Source: Baylisascaris procyonis
Lineage: Eukaryota; Nematoda; Chromadorea; Rhabditida; Ascarididae
Direction of reading: 5' to 3'
Length of the DNA: 64,000 nt
NCBI GenBank assembly: GCA_037389465.1
Contig: JAZARR010000214.1
Coordinates: 2,542,001 to 2,606,000, forward strand
Shown: positions 30,801 to 43,100 of the stretch, piece after piece
Position numbering within the stretch: position 1 is the first letter of the stretch
Layout: the number at the start of each line of letters is the position of its first letter
Notes under the pieces: generated by a model
The model's input: the letters and a program-made list of their open reading frames with translations, nothing else
What the model was told of the DNA's origin: nothing
Database searches by the model: none
Translations under genes and position numbers: made by a program

Positions 30801-33800
30801 ATTTGAGATTTTTTGTGCAATCAATTCAAAAGTCCAAATATTTTGACAGCGAGATCTATCTTAGACCGGAAAACAATTGTTTTCTTGTATGACGAACCTG
30901 CACATAAATATTGACAAATCTCTCAGCGTATGCACAACCTTCATTGCGGTTCACTTCTAGTTTTCTTAGAAACTCCCAAAATAGTAATAGTATCGAAACA
31001 ATGAGGTCTGCTTGAAGACTTCAGTTAATCACCTTGAGCTATTATAGTCCGATGGTCTGCTATGGAATATATATAGAACGGAAGAGATAACAACAAAATA
31101 GAGCAAATCATCACAGGCATGACGATAATGCCAGCAACAGTTGGTGCTCTATTCAACAGTTTAATCAATCTTAATAAATTTTTGAGTGCTAATTGATCTC
31201 ACAATGAAAAAACCTCAGATCATAAATTTTAGGCCAAATCATAATACGTGGTGATAAGTCATCACATTATGAAAAACAAAGACAGCTGCCCTACTATAGT
31301 GAACAAAACCATCCTCTCCATAGCTCTAATTTGCGCTTGGTAGCTTTATGATGCCCAACTGCACTCAACGTTTCAAATTCCTACTAAAACATTTCCGCTT
31401 AGGAACATTTCTTCCTGATTATACAACCTTCGGATGATATGGTAGCCGAAAATCGGACAAAATTAGTTCCAAATTCCGAACTCAAAATCAATATCGAATA
31501 CTATAAAACACCATTCTCACCCTCCCCCCGTACTTTTCTTTCTTCACTACAAGCGCCATTTGAAATTCTTTGGAACACCTATGCACTTGTCCTACTCCCG
31601 TCATCTCAAAGTGCCATAGAAACACTCGGCAAGGTGTTCTATCTGTTATATTAATTAAACAGCTCTGTAGAAAATATAAAGAGCTATGCATTCGCTCAAC
31701 GAATTATTACTTAGCCTGTTATTGAAGAAATTACCAAAGATTTTTCAAAAGGACTTATCATTCTGAAAGAATCATCTAATTTGCATTGAGCTCTGCCTCT
31801 TATGTGTTTATGCAAAGTTCTATCTGCAAATCTTGTAGAGACTGTGTCTATGCATATGTGCGTATGTGTGCATTTTCATCCTGTTCGATAATTGTAGTGC
31901 GAGAAAAAATTGAGGATAGAATTACGAATATGCTGTGTGTAATTTGCATGTTAATCGGAAATCTTGGATCAAGGTACACTTATATCGAAAAATTTTGAAA
32001 AGAGTTAATCGACAGTTAAACATGTCTGAAATTTGCATGCATTTTGCAATTGATTGGATCGTACTTTAAAATCAGTGCAGTTTTAAAAAGCGGTTCTTTT
32101 GAAGATTTGTACCAATCAAAAGCCGAATGCATTGTTGCACATATTTCATTATTTATTAGTAAATTATGAACTCGGTCGGCCAGTTCAACTGAATGCAAAA
32201 ATGCATACCGTGATTCCTCCTAAAGCATGCTTCTCTACTTCATAGAGTAAAAAAAAAATTCTAATTAGAAATGCAAAGGCCAAATAATCAACACAATCTT
32301 CCTTTCAGTTCCTGTAGACTTCGTGGCACATAACTGCAGTAAAGCTATTTGTCACATTTTCCGGCCGAGCAGTGTGTTCGTTTATGCATCACTAGCTCCA
32401 TTAAGTGGCATTTTTACGCTCGAGTGGCATTTTTACCTCTTATTGTTTCTAAAGTCACTATGATTTATGCAGCGACAAGGGCACTTAAAAGGAGCAAAGT
32501 GATTTATGAGCACTTTAGAGGGTGCTAAGAAAACTTGGCCAAGACAGCCTCATCGTTGAGGCCGTAAAACCGTCATCAACATGTTGAGTGAGTGCGAAGC
32601 GAGACGCCTCACTTAATTTCTTCTGAGCATAGAGGTGTCAGGTTGCAATACGTATGGTGTGCCTAAGCACAGTTGTCCATCCTGGATTACAGCTCACAAA
32701 AAAGCGTCCATCAGGCAGCTCACAAATGTCACAATGAGACGTTTCAACTTGCCGCCTAAACTCGCAGCACTGGCAAAAAAAGGTGTGAAGTGATTTGGCT
32801 ATTTTAAAAATGCACAACGCTTGATCAACTGTTCACAGAATTGTTCCACTGATTGACAATCACCCTCATTTTTATTCTCATATTCTGAAGGGAACAACAG
32901 GCATAACGAGTGTTTGAAGATAAAATGCCTTCATAATTTCTAAAACAATTTTCATTTTGAAGTAAAATGAATAATCAAATAATACGAAAAATCCAAATAT
33001 TTGAAGATTTATTAGCGCCTATTTATCGCTGGGAAAAGTCAACACCTTTGCTAACAATTATTTCTGCTTGTAGCAATATCCTAGATCCCGCGATCGGAAA
33101 CGCTACTGTATGCAATGAAATTCGTGACTTACGAATAGCAAAATGGCAATTTTATCCCACCCGACAACGCTAACGTCACTACAAAAGTGTAGAATCTGTA
33201 GAAAATTGTAAGAGGCATGAAGCACCGCTCGGGGCCAAGAATTTCAGGTTATCCGAAAAAATTTCTTAAGAGGACAACATTGATATCACCTAATATATGC
33301 TAGTGCCTAATTACGTCGCTGAGGACACTAGTAACTCCACTGATCCGAATATCAGAGAAAAGCTAAACACTCCTCTTTCGGATGCTAGATAGTTTTTAGT
33401 GAGAAATTTTTTCTTCTGGAAATTACGACGCTATTTGGTTTCTCACAAAGAAATGCCCTCTAATTCACCGAGTATCGCAACCAACATCACAACTCGGCCT
33501 CATGAATGCCATTTTTTAGGGGTCGTGATCGCAGCATCGGTCTTTCGGTTTGATCTTTTCCCATGCGCAGATGATAGTTCGGGCGCGCATGTAGATTTTA
33601 TCAACACATTAACGAAAAGAATATTGCGCGACAGACGGCACAACCAATGCTCGTTAATGTTTAATGAATGCCAACAGAGAAATCTCATCGGTTATAGCAC
33701 TTTCAAGAAAATCCTTTGTTGACAAGCGACTCATCCGATATTTAAGTATGCTCTTCACTATTGATAATTTACATAGATGTAAGCAACAAAAATAGACCAA

Positions 33801-34750
33801 TGCAGCGTTAACCAAGCAATTAAGCAGTCGATATTATGCATGAGACAATGAATTAACTAAAGGAGAGAAAGTAGGTTACTGTTAAACACTGACAAAGTAA
33901 AGTTTGGGGACCTGTGCTGGATCATTTGGCTTAGTCAAGCTCAACATATATTATTCTTGGAAAATACTCTGTTTACTTTTTTGCGGCCTACCCGAATGAC
34001 CGTATAACGGTCAGAAATAGAAAAGCGAATTCTTGAGCAAAAATTTGCGTAAACGGCTGTTAGCCTAGAAATATCCGTCAAGTTGCATCGTTTCATTGTT
34101 TCCGCATGTTAATTCGACTGTTTATTCCATCAGATTGGGTCCAATCATAACGTATTGTTTATGCTTCTTTCTGTCTGTTATGGCTACACAAAGTTGATGG
34201 GATTTAATGAATGCAATCTAAGTTTCCCGGCTGTCGTTCGTAGCTTTTCCGGCTGAACTCATGCCCTACTAGAGATAATTATAAGTGTTTCCTCGACAGT
34301 TGTACTTGAGGAAGTTACGCACAGTATGCTAGCTAAAAGCCTAAGTAGTGTACTTGTGGTCAGTTGTTAGGGAGGCTAATGTCGTGGCATCGTTACACGC
34401 TTTTTTTCGATTCTAAGAACAATAAATTTGTGCGCAAGTCTTCCCTGCAATCACCCATATATGGCCAAAACAAATTTTGGCGAAAGATTTACGGGTTGGC
34501 TTCTTAATGAGACGTTACTAGGCTTGTATCGTTATCGTCATCATTCTTTTCTGCCCTCACATATGCTCCTATACACTTTTCGATACGACAGCAAAAAGCG
34601 CGCCTCGCGCGAACCTCCTTGGCGCGCTTCCCCACTTGTGTGAATTTAACACCAGCCTTTGTATCTCTCGACATGATGTGTTTCGATGTTTTTGCATATG
34701 CAGTCGCTTCATCTGTATCCCAGATAGCTGCTATTTGTCTCGTTTTCCAG

Positions 34751-35062
34751 GTTTCCTTGGATGCATATCCGTTCGATCGTTTCCCACCGTATATCTCGGC
34801 GGGTGCTGTGCTCATCTCACAAGCTGTGATTCGTGAGTTCTACTATGGCATCCAGTATGTGCGCCTATTCAACTATGATGATATCTACACGGGTATTCTG
34901 GCCTATCTCTTAGAGATTGCACCTCTTCACAACCCGCAAATGCGCTTTTGGCCATCAGCCCTCACTGAACAAGATCTTTCGCACTTGATCTGTGCACACG
35001 GCTTCACTTCAAAGCAGCTGATCGATTTTTATGACATCATCGTCAAGCAAAGATTGAACTGA
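34751..35062 (+). CDS. C-terminal exon of a GT31 (beta-1,3-galactosyltransferase-like) enzyme
   Basis: Acceptor CTCGTTTTCCAG, phase 0, 103 codons to TGA at 35060-35062. The reading VSLDAYPFDRFPPYISAGAV, then YVRLFNYDDIYTGILAYLLE and APLHNPQMRFW, matches the end of Galactosyl_T proteins: YP.Y.(S)G(A/G) followed by the acidic (E/D)D(V/I)Y.G motif. GT31 enzymes are Golgi type II membrane proteins that add beta-1,3-linked sugars; the donor here is unknown. An AATAAA at 35389-35394 could end the transcript. I did not find upstream exons carrying the DxD motif, so this may be the last exon of a gene with long introns or a fragment. Only the single-copy region contains it within this window. Confidence 0.7.
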   Translation, partial: VSLDAYPFDRFPPYISAGAVLISQAVIREFYYGIQYVRLFNYDDIYTGILAYLLEIAPLHNPQMRFWPSALTEQDLSHLICAHGFTSKQLIDFYDIIVKQRLN

Positions 35063-36987
35063 ATAGACGCAAGTAGTGGCAGCGAAGGTGTATGTCCCAT
35101 CCCATGATCTCTCCGTTTGTTTCTTTGGTGCATTTTCCTTTCATTCAGCTAAAAAGAGTTTCCTGGGCACTTCACATGAAACACAGAAATTCACTTAGTA
35201 TGATGCTAAAAGTGAAATGCTTACAAAGAATGCTAAAAGAGACATCGCTTTGCTTGGCTTGGTATCTTATGCGATGAGGCATCAGCCCAATTCGTTTCTT
35301 AGTAAACTGTAAAAGCTTTATGGAGGAACTTTCTTTAAGAGGGGACATTTTCCGATAGCATCGTTAGGGATACTTATAACAACTGCAAAATAAACCGCTG
35401 AACATGTGATGAGCGATGATTATCGTCTCATTGCTCTCAAATAGTGCCGAAGAATGCTAGTCGCTTTTTCTCTTTAGTAAAGTCATTGCAGAAGCACATC
35501 GCATGATCACCTCCACATCAAACGCAGAGGTCATGTGTTTTTAACTAGAGTGAAAAGTGAAGATCTTAAAAATGAATGGAAACATGCTCCCCGTGGATAC
35601 CGTTACCTCGGAAATGAGCACTCATTTCTATATAACTGTTGCAAAATTCATTTCTGAGAGCGAAAAAACGTTAAAAATTTGAACAAAAAAGTGCACTTTA
35701 CATATTCCTAAATGCAGTTGTATAATGAGTTTGCAAACGTATTTTAAGCTGCATTAAATTATGGTACTGTAATTATTCAATTATCATTGATATGGAACAA
35801 GAGGTAGAATCGATTCGCATATATTTTGTTCTCGTCTCTTGCTCAAAGCAACTAGTCGACGAGATTATTTCACTGCTGAATTGTTCACCTGCCATGTTTT
35901 TTTTTTTCTGAAGTTTTCGACATTAATGAAATTTTGAATACGAATACTTTGCAGCTGTGGCATTTAGTGCTTTGATGTGGACAAGATGAGCACAATACAA
36001 CATTAAACAGAAATGTTAAATTTGCATTGAATATTTCCTTCGAAAACTTCATATAGAAATCACTTCACTGATTTCATTTCTCCCAATGTCATTGCCGGAT
36101 TTGCGTTTTGTGTGTATATCGTTCATATTTCTCGTTAAGTGTTGCATTTATTGACGTCTAAAATAAACTTACTATGAGATATATTAGCAGGCAACTGTTT
36201 AATGTTTGAAATTCGAAGATGATTCATTTAACAGCCACTTGAGCTTGAATAGGATCTCTGAAGTTATGGATTTGTAAAAAAAGATTTGTAAACGAAAGTC
36301 TCCTCAAAAAAGGGAAAGTAATTTTAAACGAGGTTTTCTTGTCATGCTGTGATAATGACCGGACTCTCCTATCATGTTTTTTAAGAATTCTCTGGATGAA
36401 GGAGAAGGCAATTTTCATAAAATTCTTGAGGATTTTGTTCGGGGGCGGAAGATTTGAAAATTTTACTTGAGGCTGTACAATCGTTTGAGGTAACATAATA
36501 TTTGTCTGTTGCTATAGATAACTGAGTACACTGAGAGTGAGCTCTGGGTAAATTGAGGCGACTTGTGGAAAGTTTCTGAAACAGATTATTAATTGCGGAG
36601 GTATTTTGAGTGGAGATGGCGGTAGTTATATGGCGAGGTAGTTCTAAATTTCACACTGATTGAAGTGATCCTATTCCATCATCACGGTATCAATGAAGAG
36701 AGCAACTCAATGAAAGAATATCATTGCGCTCGCATACTGTTTATTTCAATAAATTAGAAATCATTTTTTAAAGAAAAAAGCGATGGGACAATATTCGGAT
36801 GAATGATGATTATTGTTGAGGTGTTTGTGGTTTAGTGATGTTGTTTGTTTAATAATCAATATAGCTTGGATCGATATCTTACACTTATTGATTGATTGGC
36901 TAAGTGAATGTTTCGAAATACACGACCGAATACTTAGTAGCATAAAAAACAAATGGAAATGATAGAATAGGCGCGATTATCAATCTG
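35063..36987. other. Region between the GT31 exon and the repeat junction
   Basis: A/T-rich with short open frames only. It should contain the upstream exons of the unknown plus-strand gene if copy 2 of that gene were complete, but I recognise none. The junction reads CAATCTG|CTTTTGTTATTCG at 36987|36988. Confidence 0.5.
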
Positions 36988-37436
36988 CTTTTGTTATTCG
37001 ATATTGTGCATTGGTTATTGTCGCTTAATTTTTCGTCGATCCCACCATCACTAGTTCAGATGTGCTCATTGTAAATATGTATGTTCGTATTTATTGCTTG
37101 CTCATCGTATATCATTGATCGAGTGCCATATTGGTCTCGAGCTTTGAATTTGTGTTCAGTCTTATACATAAGGCCTTTTCACTGAAGAATATCATATAAA
37201 ACATCTTAATGCAATATAGTCAGGAGCGTACTTCCAATGAAGTCTTATTTGGGAGCGGAGCCTAATTTTTATTGAAAAAATCCCATAGGAGAGGGTAATA
37301 AAACATCTAGTGAAAACTTCAAATAACCGTCAACTGTTTTGATTATCAAATCGGACGCGCTGCGTGACTTTTTGTGATGAATTTGTACTACGGCCCACCA
37401 CCAGCCCATTTCCTCACAAACTTCCTATTCCCATGA

Positions 37437-37965
37437 GTATCGCTAGCTCATTTAAAAAGAAATGCAAGAAGAAAGTCCGGCGCTGTTGTTTTATGTAACC
37501 TTGCTGTGTTCCGGAAGGTCATGCGCAATCTAAGCAAAGTTTTTGATGGGCATGTTGTTGAAGCCAGCCCTTTGCTAGAAGAGGAAGTAAGGAGGGCTAA
37601 CATATTCTACGCTGAAAGGTAACGATTATAACAGTGTGAAAAGGAATACTAAATGATGGAGGGGAGATACTACATAGGGTGTGAAGCTGTTGTGGAACTG
37701 GTGGCAAATAGGATTTGAATGCAGAAGGCAACCGGTCACTGCAACTCCTCATTACCGTATCGTGTTCCAATTTGTCGTTCACTTCAAGGTCTATCCTTCC
37801 GCAGTGATCGTGCAACTGCAACGAGATCGAGTCATTGATTGGAGAAAACTTATCTACTCGTATGTTTTCTCGGTTGGTCATCTATACGTTTATGCCGCAA
37901 CTCACATCGACATAGCCACTACTCTGCTGCTAGAATACATCTCTGGAATATTAAAGCTTCCTTAA
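37437..37965 (+). CDS. 3' end of the unrecognised two-exon gene, copy 2
   Basis: Identical in all visible features to 450-978: open from 37437 to donor at 37618, second exon 37725-37965 with TAA. What stands upstream differs in principle from copy 1, because here the single-copy region ends only about 450 bases to the left. If this is a true tandem duplication the copy may lack its proper 5' exons. Confidence 0.42.
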
Positions 37966-40154
37966 TATAACTCACATGTCCATTATTCCATGTATGTGCC
38001 GTCTAATTTTTTGCCACCCCTCTATATTACCCCTCTAAAGGCCATCATCAACTGCCCCTAAAATTCATATCCGAACCTCGAATAAAGAAATCGGCAAGAT
38101 GTCCTTGGGAGAGCGCTTCTTAAGCCTATCGCTCATCTTGGGTATGACCGATGTCATATTTCCATGTTGCCGGTCATTAAACATTAATAGTTGCTGCTTG
38201 TGCCGTATTTGACAAGCAATGCTCTTCTTCTTCGATGTTATTGATAGACGTTTGTGCGAAGATCACCATTAACATCCAACAAAACATAAAGCAAAGAACC
38301 GATCCTCTAATCACCGTTGTGCATTCGAAAGGATCATATTTACTATATAAATCGGAAGTTCTATTTATTCGGTGTAATGTCCCTCAGGTCAAAAAATAGC
38401 CTTCGGGAAATTTTTTTCTGTAACTTTGGAGAAGACGACTGGACGTTCAGCAAAACTTTTCATCAGTCCCTCCCTCCTCTCTTATAGCAGAAGACACTAG
38501 AGGTGTTGCATTTTAAGCTTTTCTGGCTTCATTTCTATCGCGATTTCTTCGATATCATTCATTCGACTGACAGCATTTCTTTGCATAAGTGGACGAGGGC
38601 AAGAACTGACAGCATTTCCTTCACATTTCCATTCAATGATTAGTGTTCAGATGTGATCATGCACATTCGTTGAATTTCTTACATATATATCTCTATGAAA
38701 GGTCACTCAGTGTTTCAATAATTCATTTTTCAATCCGTAATAGAAATATGTTGTATGCAATTGTTATGCAAACATATAGCAACATAAGAAATGCTTCATT
38801 TGTTGTGAATACAAAAAAAAAAACGAAACAAACTGTACAGCACTAATCACGATAAAAGTACATTCCATCGAGAAACCAAATAATAGACTCGAACGGATCT
38901 ATTATGAGATGCTTGGAATACGAATTTTTCATACAAGAAAAGTGTATATGCTTGATATACAATATCACAAACGTTGCACATTTTGAAATTCAATGATATG
39001 CTCTACTTGAAGAATCACTTTCAATTTTGCAGTGCACTTCGGAGAGACAACAGAGAGTGCCTAGAGGCTTAATAAACACACCAAGGATGAAAGCATATAC
39101 TATCGTTGGTCAATGAGAGCATTCTCATGCAGTAACACCGATGTGCCTATTTAATTTCAATTTTTTTTTCACTATTTCAATGGATTTCTTGAACTAAAAA
39201 AAGCAATTTGAAATATCCATGAAGGTAAGAAGCTCCGTTACGGATTTATTTTGCGTTCTTCAACGATCTTCTCAATTTTTCGATATTAGAAAGAATGGCA
39301 ATAGATTTCCGCAAAACAAAGCTTTAAAAAAAGTCGTTTCTATACTTTCAACTATTAAAAAATTGGTAGTTTGTGTAAATATGGTATCTTTCAATGACAG
39401 ATAAGTTTTATATGTTTAATTTGACTATCAAATGGGAAGGATGATTTTGAATGAAAAGGAAAATTCGAGATATATAACAACCCATCGATAAAGACGCATC
39501 GGTTTATACGGTTCACGTAGTGATCCCGATCAATCGTAGTGCATATTAAATAGAATATTGCAGGAAAAATACATTGAAGCCAGCGTAACAGCACAAGAAA
39601 AGACCAGCTTCAAAGAGAATACTCCACTACAATAACGACATAACAATTTAGTGGCAGCAAGAGTTTTATCGTCTAGGAATTTGCAAGTGATGAGCGTAGC
39701 CAATACAGATGAGATCTTCCAACTATCAATGGCCGGTTTCATCGTTAAGAATCATGTAATTTTTATCGTTTTGCGACGTGCACGATCGTCAGTGAAAGTA
39801 TTTTGTGTTTGCGTAAAAAGGAGTCGTTTTAGCATATTACCTATCGGCATGCGACGTCTGAGTATCGATGTTCTTATATAAGCGACGCTAACCAACTATC
39901 GGAGACGTAACCGAACGATGAGATAATTTTATCACGAAAGTGTTTCAATTAGCGTATCATGTACCGATGATAGGAATTTTCAACAAAACAAAAAAATTTC
40001 CATTTTCAAGCAGATTTTATCAGGATTATTCCTCTAAAACTACGCTCTTAAGCGTTCAAAACTCTAAAAAAAAATTTCTGCATAATTACATCGAATGCAC
40101 ATCATCACAACAGTGATTGACGTTATATGACTAACAAATAAGGCTACGCTCCCG

Positions 40155-43100
40155 TTAAACGAAATCTCTGGCCATATCGCCATATTGTGAGCATAACAAA
40201 TTCTGTAAATGCCTATGAAGTGTTTGAAATGAAGGTCGCAGATGATCATCACGTCCCCAGCATGGCATCAGCAATTGATTATAGACTGCTATGTTGCAAT
40301 ATTGTGGTTTTTCCAAATAAACCTGCAAATGTGCTTCTCATTCGTGCAAAATACGCCAAATCAATTCAATTGAAACCTTATCATATATCATTCGCATGAA
40401 AATATATTGTTTAGCCGAGAATATTCTTATGGAATATCCAATGTAGTTTCCAACGATTCCATATTATTCATTTTCCTATTTCTCGAATTGAATGTATCTC
40501 GTTGCAATTTTGAAAGTCTAATGCATCAAGAATGCAAAAGCTCCCTCGCTTGAACAGCGATCTATAAGATATTCGAGTGATTCTTTTCGTGGCCAAGTTG
40601 AGTGAACAAACGCCGATGGCAATTAGTCGTGTGAAATTTGTTGCATTCATCGATCCAAAAAGTGGAATTAAAGCAAAGCAATGGAGGCAATCGCTGCAAT
40701 CAACAAATAAGTGCCACATTGACTGGCATGATAGTTTTCTTTCTTGCCATTCTATAAGTTGGACCAATCGGCTGGCTGCATTAAATCTTAAAAACAATGA
40801 ACAACGACGCATTAACATTATATTCTCTTAGAAAGCCAATCGTCTATAGTTCTCAACCTTTTTGTTGCATATGTGGTGACATTTCATCACATCCAAAGTG
40901 CAACTTCACTTACCGAAATGGGTATTGCAAAACGCATGCACGTGGCAAATATCGCAATGTACAATGGCCACGTCATGACGACGCGCAGTGAGGTAGTGGA
41001 TATCACGTGAGTACATAGCAGAGCTATCTATTTCAACATGAAATTGTCACGTGACGACCACTATATAAGCTGTGCCTTTTCCGTTGTTTTTGTGTGTGTG
41101 TTTTCTTGTGTGCGTCTCCCTCGCTACTTCGGTTCTAATAAAGCTTACTCCTCACTCGCCGTTTCGTCTACATCATCATCACCACCACTCGGCGACGTAA
41201 CAATCCTCAGTCAGTGTATCAACAGTGGCGATCAGGGAACTCGGCAAGCGGATAAGTGATGGCGACTCTCTCAGAAACGCAGTTTCAACAACTCCTCGCG
41301 ACGTTCACAAACGCTCTTCGCGACGTGACTCAAATTCAACTGTCGCAGCTACCACAGCCGACCGATACAACGCGACAGTTCGACGCGCTCTCCGGACGCC
41401 TCGCACAGTTCGTATACGACCCAGATACGAACCTAACATTCGAGGCATGGTATAGACGGCACGAGGACGTCTTTGCAGTTGACGGCGCAACGCTCGACGA
41501 GGCCACCCGCGTTCGCCTCCTGCTCCAGAAGCTCGACACTCCGGTATACGAAAAGTATGCCAACTACATTCTACCGAGAGCTCCTCGCAATATCAACTTC
41601 GCAGACACGATCGCAGTGCTTACGGATCTATTTGGACCGCAACAGTCGCTCTTGAACGCACGATACGCGTGTATGAAGGTCGCCAAACAACCGACAGAAG
41701 ATTTCATTACCTATGCCGACGAGTCAATCGCGAATGCGCCAATTTTCGACTTGGGACGTGTACGGAGGATCAATTCAAATGTCTTATATTCGTATGTGGT
41801 CTACACTCGAGCCACGACGCATTTATTCGACTCAAGCTGCTCGACAAGATCGAAATGGATCCGACCTGTACGATTAAGACGCTAACAGAGGAATGCAAAC
41901 GATTACTTAACCTCAGGCACGACACCCAAATGATCGAGAATGGCTCCTCGCCCACGCAAACGGTCTACTCAGCCCAGCAAAAGTTCCCTTCTCGACGAAG
42001 ACCCCAGCCAGCAGCTCAACCCAACCAAATCAAAGACCCGACTCGGCGCTCCAATGCACCAAGGACACCACCAAACCCATGCTGGTTCTGCGGCGCGATA
42101 CACTTTAATCGCGACTGCAACTATCGCCAGCACCGTTGCTCCTTGTGTCAAGCTATTGGACATAAGGAAGGTTTCTGCAACGTCACCAAACGCCGCTCAA
42201 GGAACAAGTGCCGTTCAAAACAACGTGCCTCGCCCCCACTACCAAGAAGACGAGTACGATCAGATGCAGTTTTCACCGTCTCAAGGATCGACTGCACCCA
42301 ATATCGACGCTTCGCAATCGTCACAGTGGACGACAAAGCAATCAGTTTCCAAGTAGATAGCGCATCAGATGTCACAATCATCAGCAAGGCAACATGGCAG
42401 CTCATTGGACGACCAACTCTCCAGCCTTCATCACTCATCGCTCACAGTGCATCAGGAGATCAGATCAGCATTCTGGGACAACGAGCATGCACCTACAGCT
42501 TCCAGAACTCCTCAGCGAAAGGACTGTTCTACGTAGCCAACACTCAGTGCAACCTACTCGGAGCAGAATGGTTCTCAAAGATGGGGATGTACGCAATCAT
42601 GGACTCCCTCCCAAGGAAGGACCCAGCTGGATCGACAACAGTCAGCGCCAGTATTGCTGCACCAAGCAACAACCACATTAGCCAACGATCTACAGCGCCG
42701 CTATCCGCAGATCTTCAGCGCCAACCTGGGACATCACAAGCTTTCAAAGGCGACTCTCCAGCTGAAGCCGGGCGTCAAACCAATTTTCCGCCCTAAGCGA
42801 CCCGTGCCATATGCGGCTTTGGCAGCCGTTGACAAAGAGCTGGACCGTCTCGAAGCAAGCGGCGTCATCTCAAAGGTGAACTACTCAGATTGGGCAGCAC
42901 CCATTGTAATCGTGAAGAAGTCGAATGGATCATTGAGGATTTGTGCCGATTTTTCAACCGGACTCAACGACGCTTTGGACCTTCATCAGTATCCACTGCC
43001 TCGACCTGAAGATATATTCACCACGCTCAACGGTGGCCATTACTTCTCCCATATCGACTTCGCAGACGCATACCTTCAAGTCGAAGTCGACGAACAGTCA

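Larger units (their letters stand above)
25000..34750. other. Upstream DDR region and single-copy DNA without clear genes
   Basis: Apart from the candidate signal exon and the tRNA-like relic I see no supported gene in these 9.7 kb. It must hold the 5' end of DDR (minus strand) and probably earlier exons of the GT31 gene (plus strand), but I could not place them. It contains a G run at 26732-26739, G-rich tracts at 27816-27837 and 30427-30451, and a GA run near 30188-30200. Confidence 0.5.

Noticed and set aside
33399..33722. Plus-strand open frame (CADDSSGAHVDFINTLTKRIL) considered as an upstream GT31 exon
   Set aside because: Only vaguely like the DDD region; no consistent splice sites or phase with 34751.
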